A stretch of DNA of 64,000 nt from Cyanidium caldarium (taxonomy: Eukaryota > Rhodophyta > Bangiophyceae > Cyanidiales > Cyanidiaceae). The position numbers and the translations under genes are program-made. The notes beneath the pieces were generated by a model. The model searched no databases and was not told the DNA's origin. It saw only the letters and a program-made list of their open reading frames with translations. Where the stretch lies: assembly GCA_026184775.1 (NCBI GenBank), contig JANCYW010000002.1, positions 1-64,000 of the forward strand. The letters run 5' to 3'. Positions 1-9,662 of the stretch are shown piece by piece. Numbering within the stretch: position 1 is the first letter of the stretch; every line of letters begins with the position of its first letter.

Positions 1-150
1 CATTCCCCCCCATTCCCCCCCATTCCCCCCCATTCCCCCCCATTCCCCCCCATTCCCCCCCATTCCCCCCCATTCCCCCCCATTCCCCCCCATTCCCCCC
101 CATTCCCCCCCATTCCCCCCCATTCCCCCCCATTCCCCCCCATTCCCCCC
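1..150. repeat. Telomere, 15 copies of a 10-nt unit
   Basis: Fifteen perfect copies of CATTCCCCCC open the window. On the other strand this is AATGGGGGGG running towards the chromosome end, the orientation expected of a left telomere. C. merolae telomeres are known to use AATGGGGGG, so this is the same kind of repeat with seven instead of six Gs. No variant unit is seen. Confidence 0.95.
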
Positions 151-408
151 CACCCAACTCACACCCAACTCACACCCCTTCGCCCGATCTCACCCAACTC
201 ACACCCCTTCGCCCGATCCCACCCAACTCACACCCGGTCGCCCGATCCCCCCCAACGCACACCCGGTCGCCCGATCCCACCCAACTCACACCCGGTCGCC
301 CGATCCCCCCTAATTCACACCCGGTCGCCCGATCCCACCCAACTCACACCCGGTCGCCCGATCCCACCCAACTCACACCCGGTCGCCCGATCCCACCCAA
401 CTCACACG
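151..408. repeat. Subtelomeric satellite, 29-bp unit
   Basis: Directly after the last telomere unit a tandem array begins. Its core GGTCGCCCGATCCC (CTTCGCCCGATC in the first copies) recurs every 29 bp at about 178, 207, 236, 265, 294, 323, 352 and 381, giving roughly eight copies. The copies closest to the telomere carry CTTCGCC in place of GGTCGCC, and copies at about 250 and 310 have other substitutions. There are no unique spacers, so this is a satellite and not a CRISPR array. Confidence 0.9.
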
Positions 409-2732
409 CGACACCACTCCCAATCCCCCAAACGCTCTCTCCCGTGCGCACGATCGCGCGCGCTCACATCGATCCCCAATAAAAAACAAAAAACAAAACA
501 CATTCCCGACACTCGCTGCCCCACTCCCCATGCCCGTTCCCCACCGCCCCAACAAGCCACACACGCGCCACTCCCGGGCAGGGCACGGCGCCGACCGGCG
601 ATACACATCCACAAAAAACGCAATTGCGGCGTGCCGTGCCACATCCATTCCATTCAGGTCACGCCACTTCCATACACACACACACTCCCAGCCACAACAC
701 CCGCTCCCACACATACACCTTCCACACGCTTCATCATCGTCGCCGTTCTCGGACTCGTAACATACACCCAGCAACAGCAACAACAACACTACCCACATAG
801 ACACCGGAACCGCCGCCGCGCTGCCCACCACCACCATCGCTCTCTCGCACTTTCACCGACGCTTTCCCACCAGGTGGCGCCCACACCGCATCCACCACTC
901 CGCGCCATCGCCGCGATCGCCGCCTCTTGTCTACTGTTCTCGATCGACACAATCAACGCGCACCCTCACCTGCGCGCCGCCGCCGATCGGCGCGCGCGCA
1001 CCCACAAGGCGCCGCCGCTCCCACAACCGTCACCGATCTGTGCGCATCCACACAAAAGGCGACTCCATTCCATACGATTCCATACACCCGGCACTCCCCT
1101 CGTCTACAACCAGCCGCATCAACACCGACTCGTCTCGCACCCGCCCACACACCGAAACGCTTTTCCCACCTCCCGCCACCGTCCCACCGTCCCACCGTCC
1201 GGCGCACACACACACACACCAACGAACCACCCCAGTAACACCCACTCAGGCAACACACGCTCATCCCACTCACACACGCATCCACCCACCACAACCAGCC
1301 ACTCACTCCCAAACGCACACACTCACAGCCGCCCTCCAACTTCACTCCACCAACACTCCGACATCCACCAACACCCCAACCTCCATTCATCTCACTCCAA
1401 CCCACCACCAACCACCAACAATCATTCACCTCCATCTCCACATCCATCAACACCCCATCCCACACACACCCATACTCACCCATCTCACTTCACCTGCCCC
1501 GCTCCTTCGCCTGTAGCCAACCACCACCATCACAACACTCTCACACATGCACTCACACACACGCCTCCCGACGCTGCGCAACGCCCACCCCACACGCTCA
1601 CCCCATCAATCGCTCATTCCTTCAATCGATCATTCGATCCAGAGCTCTCAGCGTTCTTTTACACTCCCAGACGCACGCGCAGCCACCGCTCCCCGCTTCC
1701 GCTTCCAACCACCCCAACACACTCCCAACACTCCCAACACCCACCAACCAACTCTCCCGCACGCCCATGACCCCTCTCCCACCACCACCGATCATCAACC
1801 CATCGGGCGCTCACCCGCCAACACTCCCCCAGCTCCCAGCTCCCAACCGACCCGCTGGCCGTTCCCGCCCCAAACCGACCGCAACACGCCCCACACCCCC
1901 TCAGTCGGGCGCAGAGCTTTCACTCCCACAATCTTCACGCCACGTCCAGCCGACGCACACACCCCAGCACCGCCAAAAAACGACCGCCCCCGCTCCACTC
2001 CCAGCCGCCACCGCCAGACAACCATCCCGAGCCGACCACAGCCGGGACGGCGCGCGCACCACCTGTGACAGCGCTGCCGATCGCGGACGCACCTCGCCAA
2101 TTGTGCCGCGCCTCTCCGAATACAGACAACGACGGTCGACGACCACGGCCGACAGCCAGCACACCACTCTACACTATGGCACGCGCCATGCGATATCACC
2201 ACCAACAACAACACCTCAGCGACTGATACTGCCAGTGGCGCCAGCACCGCATCCACCACCGATGGGTGCAAGGTCAGCGTCCGACGTGTTTCACGCCTCC
2301 CGACACGAATTTCGTTGTGCCTCCCCCCAGGTGCTCGCTGCACGCACCACAACGGCAGGCGCGCCCTCGCGCCATCTGAGCGGGGGCGATCGCGATCTGG
2401 CACGCGTCTCACCACTCGAGTGCGTTCGCTCCCGAGCGAGATTCAGCTCGCGGCCATGCGGTGCGGACACGTCACCCGTGCATCTGCGGCTCGTCTCAAC
2501 ACGCGACTGTCGCTCTGCACAGCGCGAATGCGTTGTGCTGACGCTGCGCTGCTTCCGCCGCGATGCCACGTTGCAGCAGTGCACGGCGGTGCGTGTTGTC
2601 GCGGGCCGTGCGTTACGGTGAACGCACCGAGATGACGCCAGCGGCGGTTTCAGACCGCGACGCAACACGCACTCCGCAAGCGTGTTGGGGTTGTCCGGGT
2701 GTGCCATCAGCTTCCCTACGGTTTGCCTCGCA
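409..2732. other. Gene-free subtelomeric region with strong C/A strand bias
   Basis: No convincing gene is seen. From about 410 to 1,800 the + strand is built mainly of C and A (CACACC, CCAAC, CATCCA motifs) and is very poor in G, continuing the strand bias of the telomere. An A-rich island lies at about 478-500, a CAA/CAG microsatellite at about 769-792, and CA runs near 675 and 1,206. Long open frames here encode only His/Pro/Thr/Ser-rich low complexity and are rejected. From about 2,100 to 2,700 the composition returns to that of ordinary GC-rich intergenic DNA. Part of it is probably the upstream region of the glycine-rich gene. Confidence 0.7.
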
Positions 2733-3467
2733 ATGAGCCGCTGGGCGCGGACCGTGCTTCTCGCAGCTCTGTTCCTGGTGTCGGTGCTGCTGGCCGTTGT
2801 GGCCGGCGCCCACCCTCAGGTGGTGCGGCAAGCCACACCGACGCCAGAAGGTCTCGGCGGCGAAGGCATCGGCAATTCGTACGGCGTCGGCGGGACTGGC
2901 ACCGGCGGAGCCGGCGTCGGGACCGTCGGAGGCTTTGGCGGAACCGGTGAGGGCGGACTAGGGCAGGGCAACGATCGCGGGACAGGCGGCACCGGGATAG
3001 GCGGGTCGGGAGTCGGCAACTACGCAGGCGAGGGCGGACTCGGTCAAGGCGGCGCCGGGCAAGGCAATTCGAACGGAGCGGGCGGAACTGGCATTGGCGG
3101 AGGTGGCGAAGGGAACGACGAAGGCACTGGCGGGCTCGGCACCGGCGGCACCGGACGCGGTAACTCCGCCGGATCCGGCGGTACGGGCACAGGCGGAGTC
3201 GGCCTCGGTAACCTCGACGGCAAGGACGGCACCGGGATCGGTGGCGTGGGCCAGGGCAATGCTGCCGGAACGAATGGCATCGGTGTCGGGGGCGAGGGGG
3301 TCGGCAACCAAGACGGGTCGGGCGGATCGGGCAGCGGCGGCGACGGCCTTGGAAACCACTACGGCGACACTGGCTTCGGCCAGGGCGGACAAGGCGTGGG
3401 AAACATCGGAGGGTCTGGTGGTGTTGGCACCGGCGGAAGCGGCTCGGGTCAGGAGCCGAGTTCGTAA
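2733..3467 (+). CDS. Secreted glycine-rich repeat protein (16-residue repeats)
   Basis: The 244-residue product starts with a clear signal peptide: MSRWARTVLLAALFL, then more hydrophobic residues ending in VVAGAHP. This is why the ATG at 2733 is preferred over an in-frame ATG at 2682. After a short Pro/Thr linker the protein consists of about twelve 16-residue repeats of the type xxGxGGTGxGGxGxGN, each ending in Asn and full of Gly at fixed positions. The tail ends GQEPSS. No cysteines are in the mature part and there is no membrane anchor. A cell-wall or extracellular structural protein is the natural inference; no family is recognised. It is the first gene inside the telomere, and the 48-bp coding repeat could expand or contract. 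Confidence 0.8.
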   Translation: MSRWARTVLLAALFLVSVLLAVVAGAHPQVVRQATPTPEGLGGEGIGNSYGVGGTGTGGAGVGTVGGFGGTGEGGLGQGNDRGTGGTGIGGSGVGNYAGEGGLGQGGAGQGNSNGAGGTGIGGGGEGNDEGTGGLGTGGTGRGNSAGSGGTGTGGVGLGNLDGKDGTGIGGVGQGNAAGTNGIGVGGEGVGNQDGSGGSGSGGDGLGNHYGDTGFGQGGQGVGNIGGSGGVGTGGSGSGQEPSS

Positions 3468-3523
3468 CCTCTTTTTTTGCGGCTCGGGGCAGACGGGTAT
3501 TGCCCGACCGATTCGATCGGCAT

Positions 3524-6181
3524 CTAGCCTGTTAAAAGTCGCTCCAGCGCGGTGTGTCTCTCGCCGCCGCGCGAGGTCCTGACGGCGATGGCCACTGCCT
3601 TTGCGTCCGCCACCACCACCGCCAGCTTTGTCGCCCGGGTGACGGCAGTGTAATACAGGTTCCGCGACAGCAGCGGGTAGTGCGCGGTAAACATCGGCAC
3701 CACGACACACGGAAACTCACACCCCTGCGCCTTGTGCACGGTGATGGCCCACGCCAGCTGCAGATCGGTGCTGCTCTCCAGCGGGTGCAGATACTCCAGC
3801 GGCGCGCGCCCGTTCCCGAAATCCACCGTCAGCGTGGTGTCGGTGCACGCCACCACCACGCCCACCTCACCGTTAAACACCAGCTTGTTGTAGTTGTTAC
3901 TGACCTGCATCACACGGTCGCCCACGCGAAACGCCGCCGCCTCTCCCGGATTCAGCCGCTGCCGCAGCGCCTCGTTCAGCGCGCGCGTGCCCACCACGCC
4001 GCGCGTGCTCGGCGTGATCACCTGCACCTCGGTGCGCGCATCGAACGGCAACACGCCACTCCCCGCCACCGCCTCCAACAGCATCGCCGCACCAGCCTCA
4101 ACGTCCGCCGCCCGCACCACCACCAAATTGGTGTACCGCACCGCGTCGCGCAGCGCCTCCACCCGATCCACTGTGTGCGCCCGCGGAATCACCCCGCGGC
4201 GTACTGCGTGCGCATGCATCACGATCGCCGACAGCGCCGCCTGCCGAAATATCTGCGACAGCCGCACCACCGGCACCAACCCGCTGGCGCACAAATCCGC
4301 CAACACCCGCCCCGGACCCACACTGGGCAGCTGGCCCTCGTCGCCGATGAGCAGCAGCCGCGAACCGCTACGCACCGCCCGCACCAGCGCCGCCGCCAGA
4401 TACACATCCATCATGGACGCCTCGTCCACCACAATGGCCGCGGCCTCCAGCGGATGCCGCTCGTTGTGTCGGAAGCGCGTCTCCTCGTGCGATCCGAGCA
4501 ATCGGTGCAGCGTCAGGCCCTCGGCGTCGTCCAGCGCCTCTGGCGCCATCATGTCGCTCATGCGTTTGGCAGCGCGGCCGGTCGGGGCCGCCAACGCCAC
4601 CCGCTCCACCCCCAACAGCTGCCGCCACATCGCCACAATGGCGGCCGCCGTAAACGTCTTGCCCACGCCCGGCCCACCGGTGAGGATCATCACCGGCGCG
4701 CTCACCGCCTGATGCAGCGCCCGTCGCTGCTCCGCGGCCAGCGTCGGATGGTGCGCGTCGATCCAGGCGTTCAGCGCCTCGGCCGGAATATTGTCCGAGA
4801 GCACCGCGCCCTCTATCAATCGTTGCAGGTGCGTGACCACGGTGCGCTCCGCCTCCGACACGGCCGGCAGGGCGACGCGTGGCGGCTCAGTGTCGCTGAG
4901 CAGCAGCAATTCGCCACGCGCCTGCAACGCCGCCGTGGCCTCCTCGACGCGTCGTCGCCACTCGGGCGACCGCTCCTCGCCCAGCAACACCGCCAGCCGG
5001 CGATACGCCTCCTCCAGCGGCAAGTAGGTGTGCCCCTCGTTCTGCTCCGCCTGCGTCAGCGTGTGCAGCAGCCCGGCTGCACAGCGGCTCGCACTCTGCG
5101 CATCCACGCCCATGCGCTGCGCGATGCGGTCGGCGGTGGCGAACCCGATGCCGCGCACGCCGGTCAGCACGTACGGGTCGGCCTGCATCTTCTGCAGCGC
5201 CAGCGGGTTGTGACCCAGCTCGCTGCACACTCGCAAACACGTGCCCGGGCCGACACCGAATCCCTGCAAAAACAGCGCCATCTCCCGCAGCTGTCCGTGC
5301 TGCTTCCACGACTCTGCGGCCTTTTCCGCGATCTTCGGCCCGATGCCCTCCACGCGTTGCAACGCCGGCGCGCCCTCCGCATCCAACACCTTGACGGTCT
5401 GCTCGCCGTACTTGGCCACAATGCGCCGCGCCATCTCCCGTCCAACGCCCGGGAACAGACCCGATGCCAAGTACGCCTCGATGGCGGCGGGGTCGACCAC
5501 CAAACCGTCGCCATCCCCGGAAGCTGCCGCCATCGGTGCCCACGTCGGAGTGATCAGTTGCGCCGCAAACTGCCGGCCGTACCGCGGATGCATCTCCCAC
5601 TTGCCCGTCAGGCGCAGCGGGGCACCCGGTGACAGGTTGGCGGTCACCGGAAACAGTCGCCCGGTAAAATACTCGCCGCTGACGAGCCGGCCGACCGCAA
5701 AGCCGGTCTCCCGGCTATAATACGTCACCCGCTTCAGCTCGCCGCGCAGCTCCGTCACCTCCGCGGTGACCGCACCCGTAGCTGGCTCGCCGCCGCTGCT
5801 CGCCGCGTGCAGTGTCTCCACCCGGGATATCCAAAACTGCCGGCCGTACCGCCCGTGCGTCCGATACTTGCCCTGCAGCCGCACTCGGCTCCCCACAGGC
5901 GGCAGCACTCGACCCACCACGCCGGCCACAAACACCGACGCTGCCGTGTCCTGACAGCGCACCCGCGCCATCACAAACCACTCGTTGCCCACGCGGCGGT
6001 ACACCTTCTCCACGGTGCCCGTCACCGTGCCGGTTTCAGGGACCACGTCGGACGCCGCCTCCCCGTTGTGACTGGTCGCACAGCGCAGGGACGGACGTCG
6101 CCACCGCAGCGCCCGCAGTGGCCGCCACGCCAGTCGTGGCCACATTCCACTCACCGCCCAGGCCGAAAGTGCAGCTCGCAT
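3524..6181 (-). CDS. RecD2-like ATP-dependent DNA helicase, probably organellar
   Basis: Superfamily 1B helicase of the bacterial RecD2/RecD type. Visible motifs are Walker A GGPGVGKT (about residue 505), Walker B DEASMMD (about 585), a SQIFRQA motif, and C-terminal ITVHKAQG and YTAVTRA motifs. Upstream are helix-hairpin-helix-like stretches around VEGIGPKIAEKA. The N-terminus MRAALSAWAVSG plus an Arg/Trp-rich run looks like a mitochondrial or plastid presequence, so the ATG at 6181 is preferred; the frame is open to 6283. Two OB-like segments precede the helicase, each ending in a RYGRQF motif; bacterial RecD2 normally has one. Its likely role is organellar DNA repair or replication, with the gene presumably of bacterial origin. 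It converges on the glycine-rich gene. Confidence 0.85.
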   Translation of the reverse strand: MRAALSAWAVSGMWPRLAWRPLRALRWRRPSLRCATSHNGEAASDVVPETGTVTGTVEKVYRRVGNEWFVMARVRCQDTAASVFVAGVVGRVLPPVGSRVRLQGKYRTHGRYGRQFWISRVETLHAASSGGEPATGAVTAEVTELRGELKRVTYYSRETGFAVGRLVSGEYFTGRLFPVTANLSPGAPLRLTGKWEMHPRYGRQFAAQLITPTWAPMAAASGDGDGLVVDPAAIEAYLASGLFPGVGREMARRIVAKYGEQTVKVLDAEGAPALQRVEGIGPKIAEKAAESWKQHGQLREMALFLQGFGVGPGTCLRVCSELGHNPLALQKMQADPYVLTGVRGIGFATADRIAQRMGVDAQSASRCAAGLLHTLTQAEQNEGHTYLPLEEAYRRLAVLLGEERSPEWRRRVEEATAALQARGELLLLSDTEPPRVALPAVSEAERTVVTHLQRLIEGAVLSDNIPAEALNAWIDAHHPTLAAEQRRALHQAVSAPVMILTGGPGVGKTFTAAAIVAMWRQLLGVERVALAAPTGRAAKRMSDMMAPEALDDAEGLTLHRLLGSHEETRFRHNERHPLEAAAIVVDEASMMDVYLAAALVRAVRSGSRLLLIGDEGQLPSVGPGRVLADLCASGLVPVVRLSQIFRQAALSAIVMHAHAVRRGVIPRAHTVDRVEALRDAVRYTNLVVVRAADVEAGAAMLLEAVAGSGVLPFDARTEVQVITPSTRGVVGTRALNEALRQRLNPGEAAAFRVGDRVMQVSNNYNKLVFNGEVGVVVACTDTTLTVDFGNGRAPLEYLHPLESSTDLQLAWAITVHKAQGCEFPCVVVPMFTAHYPLLSRNLYYTAVTRATKLAVVVADAKAVAIAVRTSRGGERHTALERLLTG

Positions 6182-6298
6182 GCTCGTAGTGCACACTTTG
6201 TAGCATGAACAGGCACGCGGGGCCCGACGCGCCGAAGCCTCCCGGCGGCGGACCGTTCTCTCCCGCGAGACATTCTCGCACACGCCACATCCAACGGT

Positions 6299-8338
6299 TT
6301 ACGACGACTTGGACGTTTCCGTACCGATACCCGGCGCCTTCTCGCCCGCCTGCTGCTGTTGCTGCTTCAGCTCGGCGCTGGCAGCCCGCGCCTCATCCGC
6401 CATGGCCTGCGCAAACTGCTTGTCCAGGGTGCGCGCCGCCGCCAACCACATGAAGATGATCGCCACCAGAAACACGGCCAGCAGTGGGGTGCTGGCCGCC
6501 AGCGAGCCCATCGCAAAGATGAGGCCCTGTTGAATGAACGATCCGCCCGACTTGCCCAGCGGGTTGCCGATCACGTCGATGGCCGCCTTGCCCTTGCTCT
6601 TCGACTCCGGGTCCAACGGGATGTACGCCATCTCCTTGCACGGGTCGAACAGCGAGTACTTGCTGCCCTTGGACATGACGTTCTGCGCGGCGCCCACCAG
6701 CACCGCCAGGAAGAGCGGCGTGGTGCCCAGCGCCGCCACCAGCGGGCTCAGCTGCCGCGCAAACAGCGTTAGCGCGAAAAATATGGAGCCGGTGACGCCC
6801 AGGGTGATCGGGGTGACCATGGCGGCCACGCCCCAGCCCAGGTGGCGGAAGATGAGGCGGCCGGCCAGCATCATGCAAATGGTGAACGCGCCGGTGCAGG
6901 TCGAGAACCAGCCCATGAACACTGAGTAGGCGTTCGGGTCCGGGAACTGCTCGCGCAGCCGGCTCTTCCACGACACCTCCACGATGTTGATCGACATGCC
7001 GTAGGCGATCACCAGCAGCGCCAGGTTGCGGATGTACGACGAGGCCGCCAGAAACTTGGCCGACTCCACCAGGCCCAGTTTGGTCTTGGTCTTGGCCTTT
7101 TTCTGACGCAGCGGATCCACCAGCGTCGGGTCGGTCATCACCTTGCGCTGCATGTAATAAAACGTGCCCAGAATCACCAGGCCGCCCACCGCCACCGCGC
7201 CGGTCAGGTAGCGCAGGCTGATCAGCCAGCCGTCCACACCGGGCGGCAGGTTGGCGCGCACTGTGGACACGTAGCGCACGTATTGTCCGGAGAAGATGAG
7301 CGCCACGTTGGCCATCAGCCCAAACACCGGATACCACTTCTTGGCCTCGTCCACGGTGGTCACCTCGTTGGCAAAGCCCCAGAATAGCACCGACACCACC
7401 ACCGAGCCCCACAGCTCCGCCAGCGTGTAGAACACCGCCGAGGTCCAGTGGCCGATAATGGCCATCGGCGGTGCAAACGACGCCGGCAGGTGGCGCATCA
7501 CCCCCGCTACAAACGCCGTCGGATGCAGCCACGACATGTTCGGGTACAGGAACCACGCGTAGCTCAGGAAGAACAGCACAAACGGTATGATACACATGTA
7601 GAACACCTGCTCGCGCGAGAACGCGTTGGTCAGCTTGGAGTAGAGCACCGTGAACGCCACCGCCGCCGGCAGATTGGCGTACGTCTTCAGAAAGGGGATG
7701 ATCTCGGCGCCCGCGGCCGTCACCACCAGGACGTCCTTGGTGTCGCGCAAAATGGTGTAGTTGAACAGGATACAGAAGAACATCACACCCAGCGGGAGGA
7801 TCTTCTTCAGCTCGTTCGAAGGGCGCAGCGGCAGCTTGCCGTCCGCTGCGCCGTCCGCCCCGTTGCCGGAGGCGGAGCGCGAGTTGCCGGCCCCGGCCGA
7901 AGCGTCCGCGCGCAACACCAACGCCTCCGCCTCCTTATTCGACGAATCGCGTGCCGCCGCCCGGCGCCTCTGCCACGCCGCCAGCCACGCCGCCACCGTG
8001 CCCACCGCCACGCCGACCAGCGCCCCGAGCGGCGTGCCCCAGAGCGCACCACCGCCCACGGCCGCCGCCGTCGACGCCACCGGCAGCGCCTTCACCCCCA
8101 CCTCCCGCACCACCTCAGTGTGCTTGTTCACCGTGCGCGCCGCCGGCAAGGCGATCCGCGCCGGAGCGCTCGCCCTCGCGCTCGTCGACGCGTCCGCCAT
8201 GCGCCACGACGCCCGCCGGCCCGCCGCCATCACCCGCGCCTGCCGCGGCCATCCCTCCCCGTGCACTGACCCGACGCCCCATCCTCTTCCCGCCGACACT
8301 ACCCTGCGCAAAACCGGTCCATTCACGAATCCCAACAT
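6299..8338 (-). CDS. Plastid ATP/ADP translocase (NTT/TLC family)
   Basis: Multi-spanning nucleotide transporter that exchanges ATP and ADP across the plastid inner envelope. The family core starts near residue 175 with KKILPLGVMFFCILFNYTIL followed by RDTKDVLVVTAAGAE, and carries about 11-12 hydrophobic segments to residue 640. Conserved stretches include FGFANE-like motifs around GFANEVTTVDEAKKWYP and GKAAIDVIGNPLGKSGGS near the end. The first 170 residues are Ala/Arg/Ser-rich and include one hydrophobic stretch, consistent with a plastid transit region. The Gln-rich, Lys-containing tail (about 640-679) is predicted soluble. It lies upstream of the RecD2-like gene on the same strand with a gap of little over 100 bases. 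The start could be one of several in-frame Met codons. Confidence 0.92.
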   Translation of the reverse strand: MLGFVNGPVLRRVVSAGRGWGVGSVHGEGWPRQARVMAAGRRASWRMADASTSARASAPARIALPAARTVNKHTEVVREVGVKALPVASTAAAVGGGALWGTPLGALVGVAVGTVAAWLAAWQRRRAAARDSSNKEAEALVLRADASAGAGNSRSASGNGADGAADGKLPLRPSNELKKILPLGVMFFCILFNYTILRDTKDVLVVTAAGAEIIPFLKTYANLPAAVAFTVLYSKLTNAFSREQVFYMCIIPFVLFFLSYAWFLYPNMSWLHPTAFVAGVMRHLPASFAPPMAIIGHWTSAVFYTLAELWGSVVVSVLFWGFANEVTTVDEAKKWYPVFGLMANVALIFSGQYVRYVSTVRANLPPGVDGWLISLRYLTGAVAVGGLVILGTFYYMQRKVMTDPTLVDPLRQKKAKTKTKLGLVESAKFLAASSYIRNLALLVIAYGMSINIVEVSWKSRLREQFPDPNAYSVFMGWFSTCTGAFTICMMLAGRLIFRHLGWGVAAMVTPITLGVTGSIFFALTLFARQLSPLVAALGTTPLFLAVLVGAAQNVMSKGSKYSLFDPCKEMAYIPLDPESKSKGKAAIDVIGNPLGKSGGSFIQQGLIFAMGSLAASTPLLAVFLVAIIFMWLAAARTLDKQFAQAMADEARAASAELKQQQQQAGEKAPGIGTETSKSS

Positions 8339-9027
8339 AAGTCGCCTGCAGACGATGCGCGTACGCTCGCGCTCACGCTATCAACGACGATGGTGGGTGC
8401 TCACGCGTGGCCACGGCGGCGAAACCGGCGGCAGGCGCCGTTGCGCGCCGTCCCGATCCGCGGCCGATTTCGAACGGGATTCGGGCGCGGCGTATTTTCT
8501 CGACCGGTGGAGAAGCTCGCGTCGCTGCGACGGTGAAACTGTGAAGGGAGGGAGAGAGAGAAATCTGAAACGAGGATGCAGTAGAGGGCGTGAGTAAGGG
8601 AAGGTCAGGGGGGCGGGGGCTGGTTGCCGGATGGAGTTTTGGGTGCTTATCGCTTCAGCGAGAGGTGAATCTCACGTCTCCGCGCGCGTTCTTCAACACA
8701 ACCGGCCGTCCGCCGCGCTACGCTCCTCACCAACACGCCTCGTATCCTCAACAGTCGCTGCTCTGCTCCCCGGTGATCGCTCGTAACAACGTTTCCGTGC
8801 TTTCTTCTCCTCGCTTCCATGCATTTCTAAAAGCGAATCTCCAGATTCTTCCGTCGATGGGATCGCGCGCTCGGTACACGCGGCGCGTCGTGGCACACGG
8901 AGTTGCTGCGCGGACGGTGCAACCGGCGAGATATTGCGTTTGCGTCTCCGCCGCCGCGTGTTCACACGTTCTCCGCAACGCTGACACGCATTCGTCGATC
9001 CTTCTCGGCCGATTTACTTCTCGCAAC
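8339..9027. other. Intergenic region between NTT and the LEA-like gene
   Basis: About 690 bases separate the two divergent genes. An open frame in phase with the LEA-like gene extends back to 8590. From the ATG at 8857 it encodes an Arg-rich stretch that could be a presequence. Otherwise no RNA gene, repeat or further ORF could be supported. Confidence 0.5.
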
Positions 9028-9414
9028 ATGACCGATCAATCCAAGGACACCGGCGCGCTTGGCCGGGCGGGGCAGACCGTGGGGGGCTGGGCAAGCGACG
9101 CCAAGCAAAAGGCCGGCGATTTTGGCCAGAACGTCAAGGACAAGGCCAGCCACATGGAGGAGACCATCGAGCAGAAGGCCACCAATTTGAAGCAAGGCTT
9201 CACCGAGCGCATGGGCACCGCCGAGCAGAAGTTGCAAGACTGGACCAGCAGCGGAAAGCAAAAAGCAGGCGACGCGGGCCAAGCCGTCACAGACAAGGCC
9301 GGCGAAGCGAAGCAGAACATCGAGCAAAAGGCGGGCGACGCCAAGGACAGCGTGGCCAACGCGGTCGACAACGCCAAGCAGAAGCTGAGCGGTGACTCCT
9401 CCAGCAAGTCTTGA
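9028..9414 (+). CDS. LEA-like (group 3) amphipathic helix protein
   Basis: A 128-residue, highly charged, Cys-free protein rich in Ala, Lys, Gln, Asp and Glu. It is built from 11-mer-like blocks such as AKQKAGDFGQNVKDKA, IEQKATNLKQG, GKQKAGDAGQAVTDKA and GEAKQNIEQKAGDAKDSV. This is the pattern of group 3 late-embryogenesis-abundant proteins, which protect membranes and proteins during desiccation or other stress. The ATG at 9028 begins exactly where the LEA composition starts. An alternative ATG at 8857 adds 57 residues with many Arg and no acidic residues before the LEA part, so an organelle-targeted form is possible. The C-terminus is Ser/Lys-rich. Confidence 0.75.
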   Translation: MTDQSKDTGALGRAGQTVGGWASDAKQKAGDFGQNVKDKASHMEETIEQKATNLKQGFTERMGTAEQKLQDWTSSGKQKAGDAGQAVTDKAGEAKQNIEQKAGDAKDSVANAVDNAKQKLSGDSSSKS

Positions 9415-9662
9415 GCAGAGCGCGAGGGATGGAGGCACTGAGAAAGGTAAACCGAAACGACTGCCTGCCGCTATAGTGTGCACGCATCATCTCGCCACAG
9501 CTCTCGGAGTGCCCACTGTCGCTCTTATGCTTCCCATCGCCCTTGTTTCTCGCTGGCCCGCCCGCCCAGCACCGCCGTGTCGTTGCCCGCGCCCGGTACC
9601 CGTGTTGCACGGTTGGTGTTCTTCACGCTCACTCCCAAACTCACCCCTGCCGGTCCCATTCC

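Noticed and set aside
151-408. Regular 29-bp repeats as a CRISPR array
   Set aside because: The repeats are directly adjacent without spacers, adjoin a telomere, and the genome is eukaryotic.
631-1770. A 379-codon open frame and overlapping frames in the subtelomere
   Set aside because: The products are His/Pro/Thr/Ser low complexity, as dictated by C/A-rich DNA, and frames on both strands look alike. No start context, domain or signal.
3554-5632. 692-codon frame opposite the RecD2-like gene
   Set aside because: Arg/His/Gln-rich shadow of a clear helicase gene; GC-rich third codon positions keep the opposite strand open.
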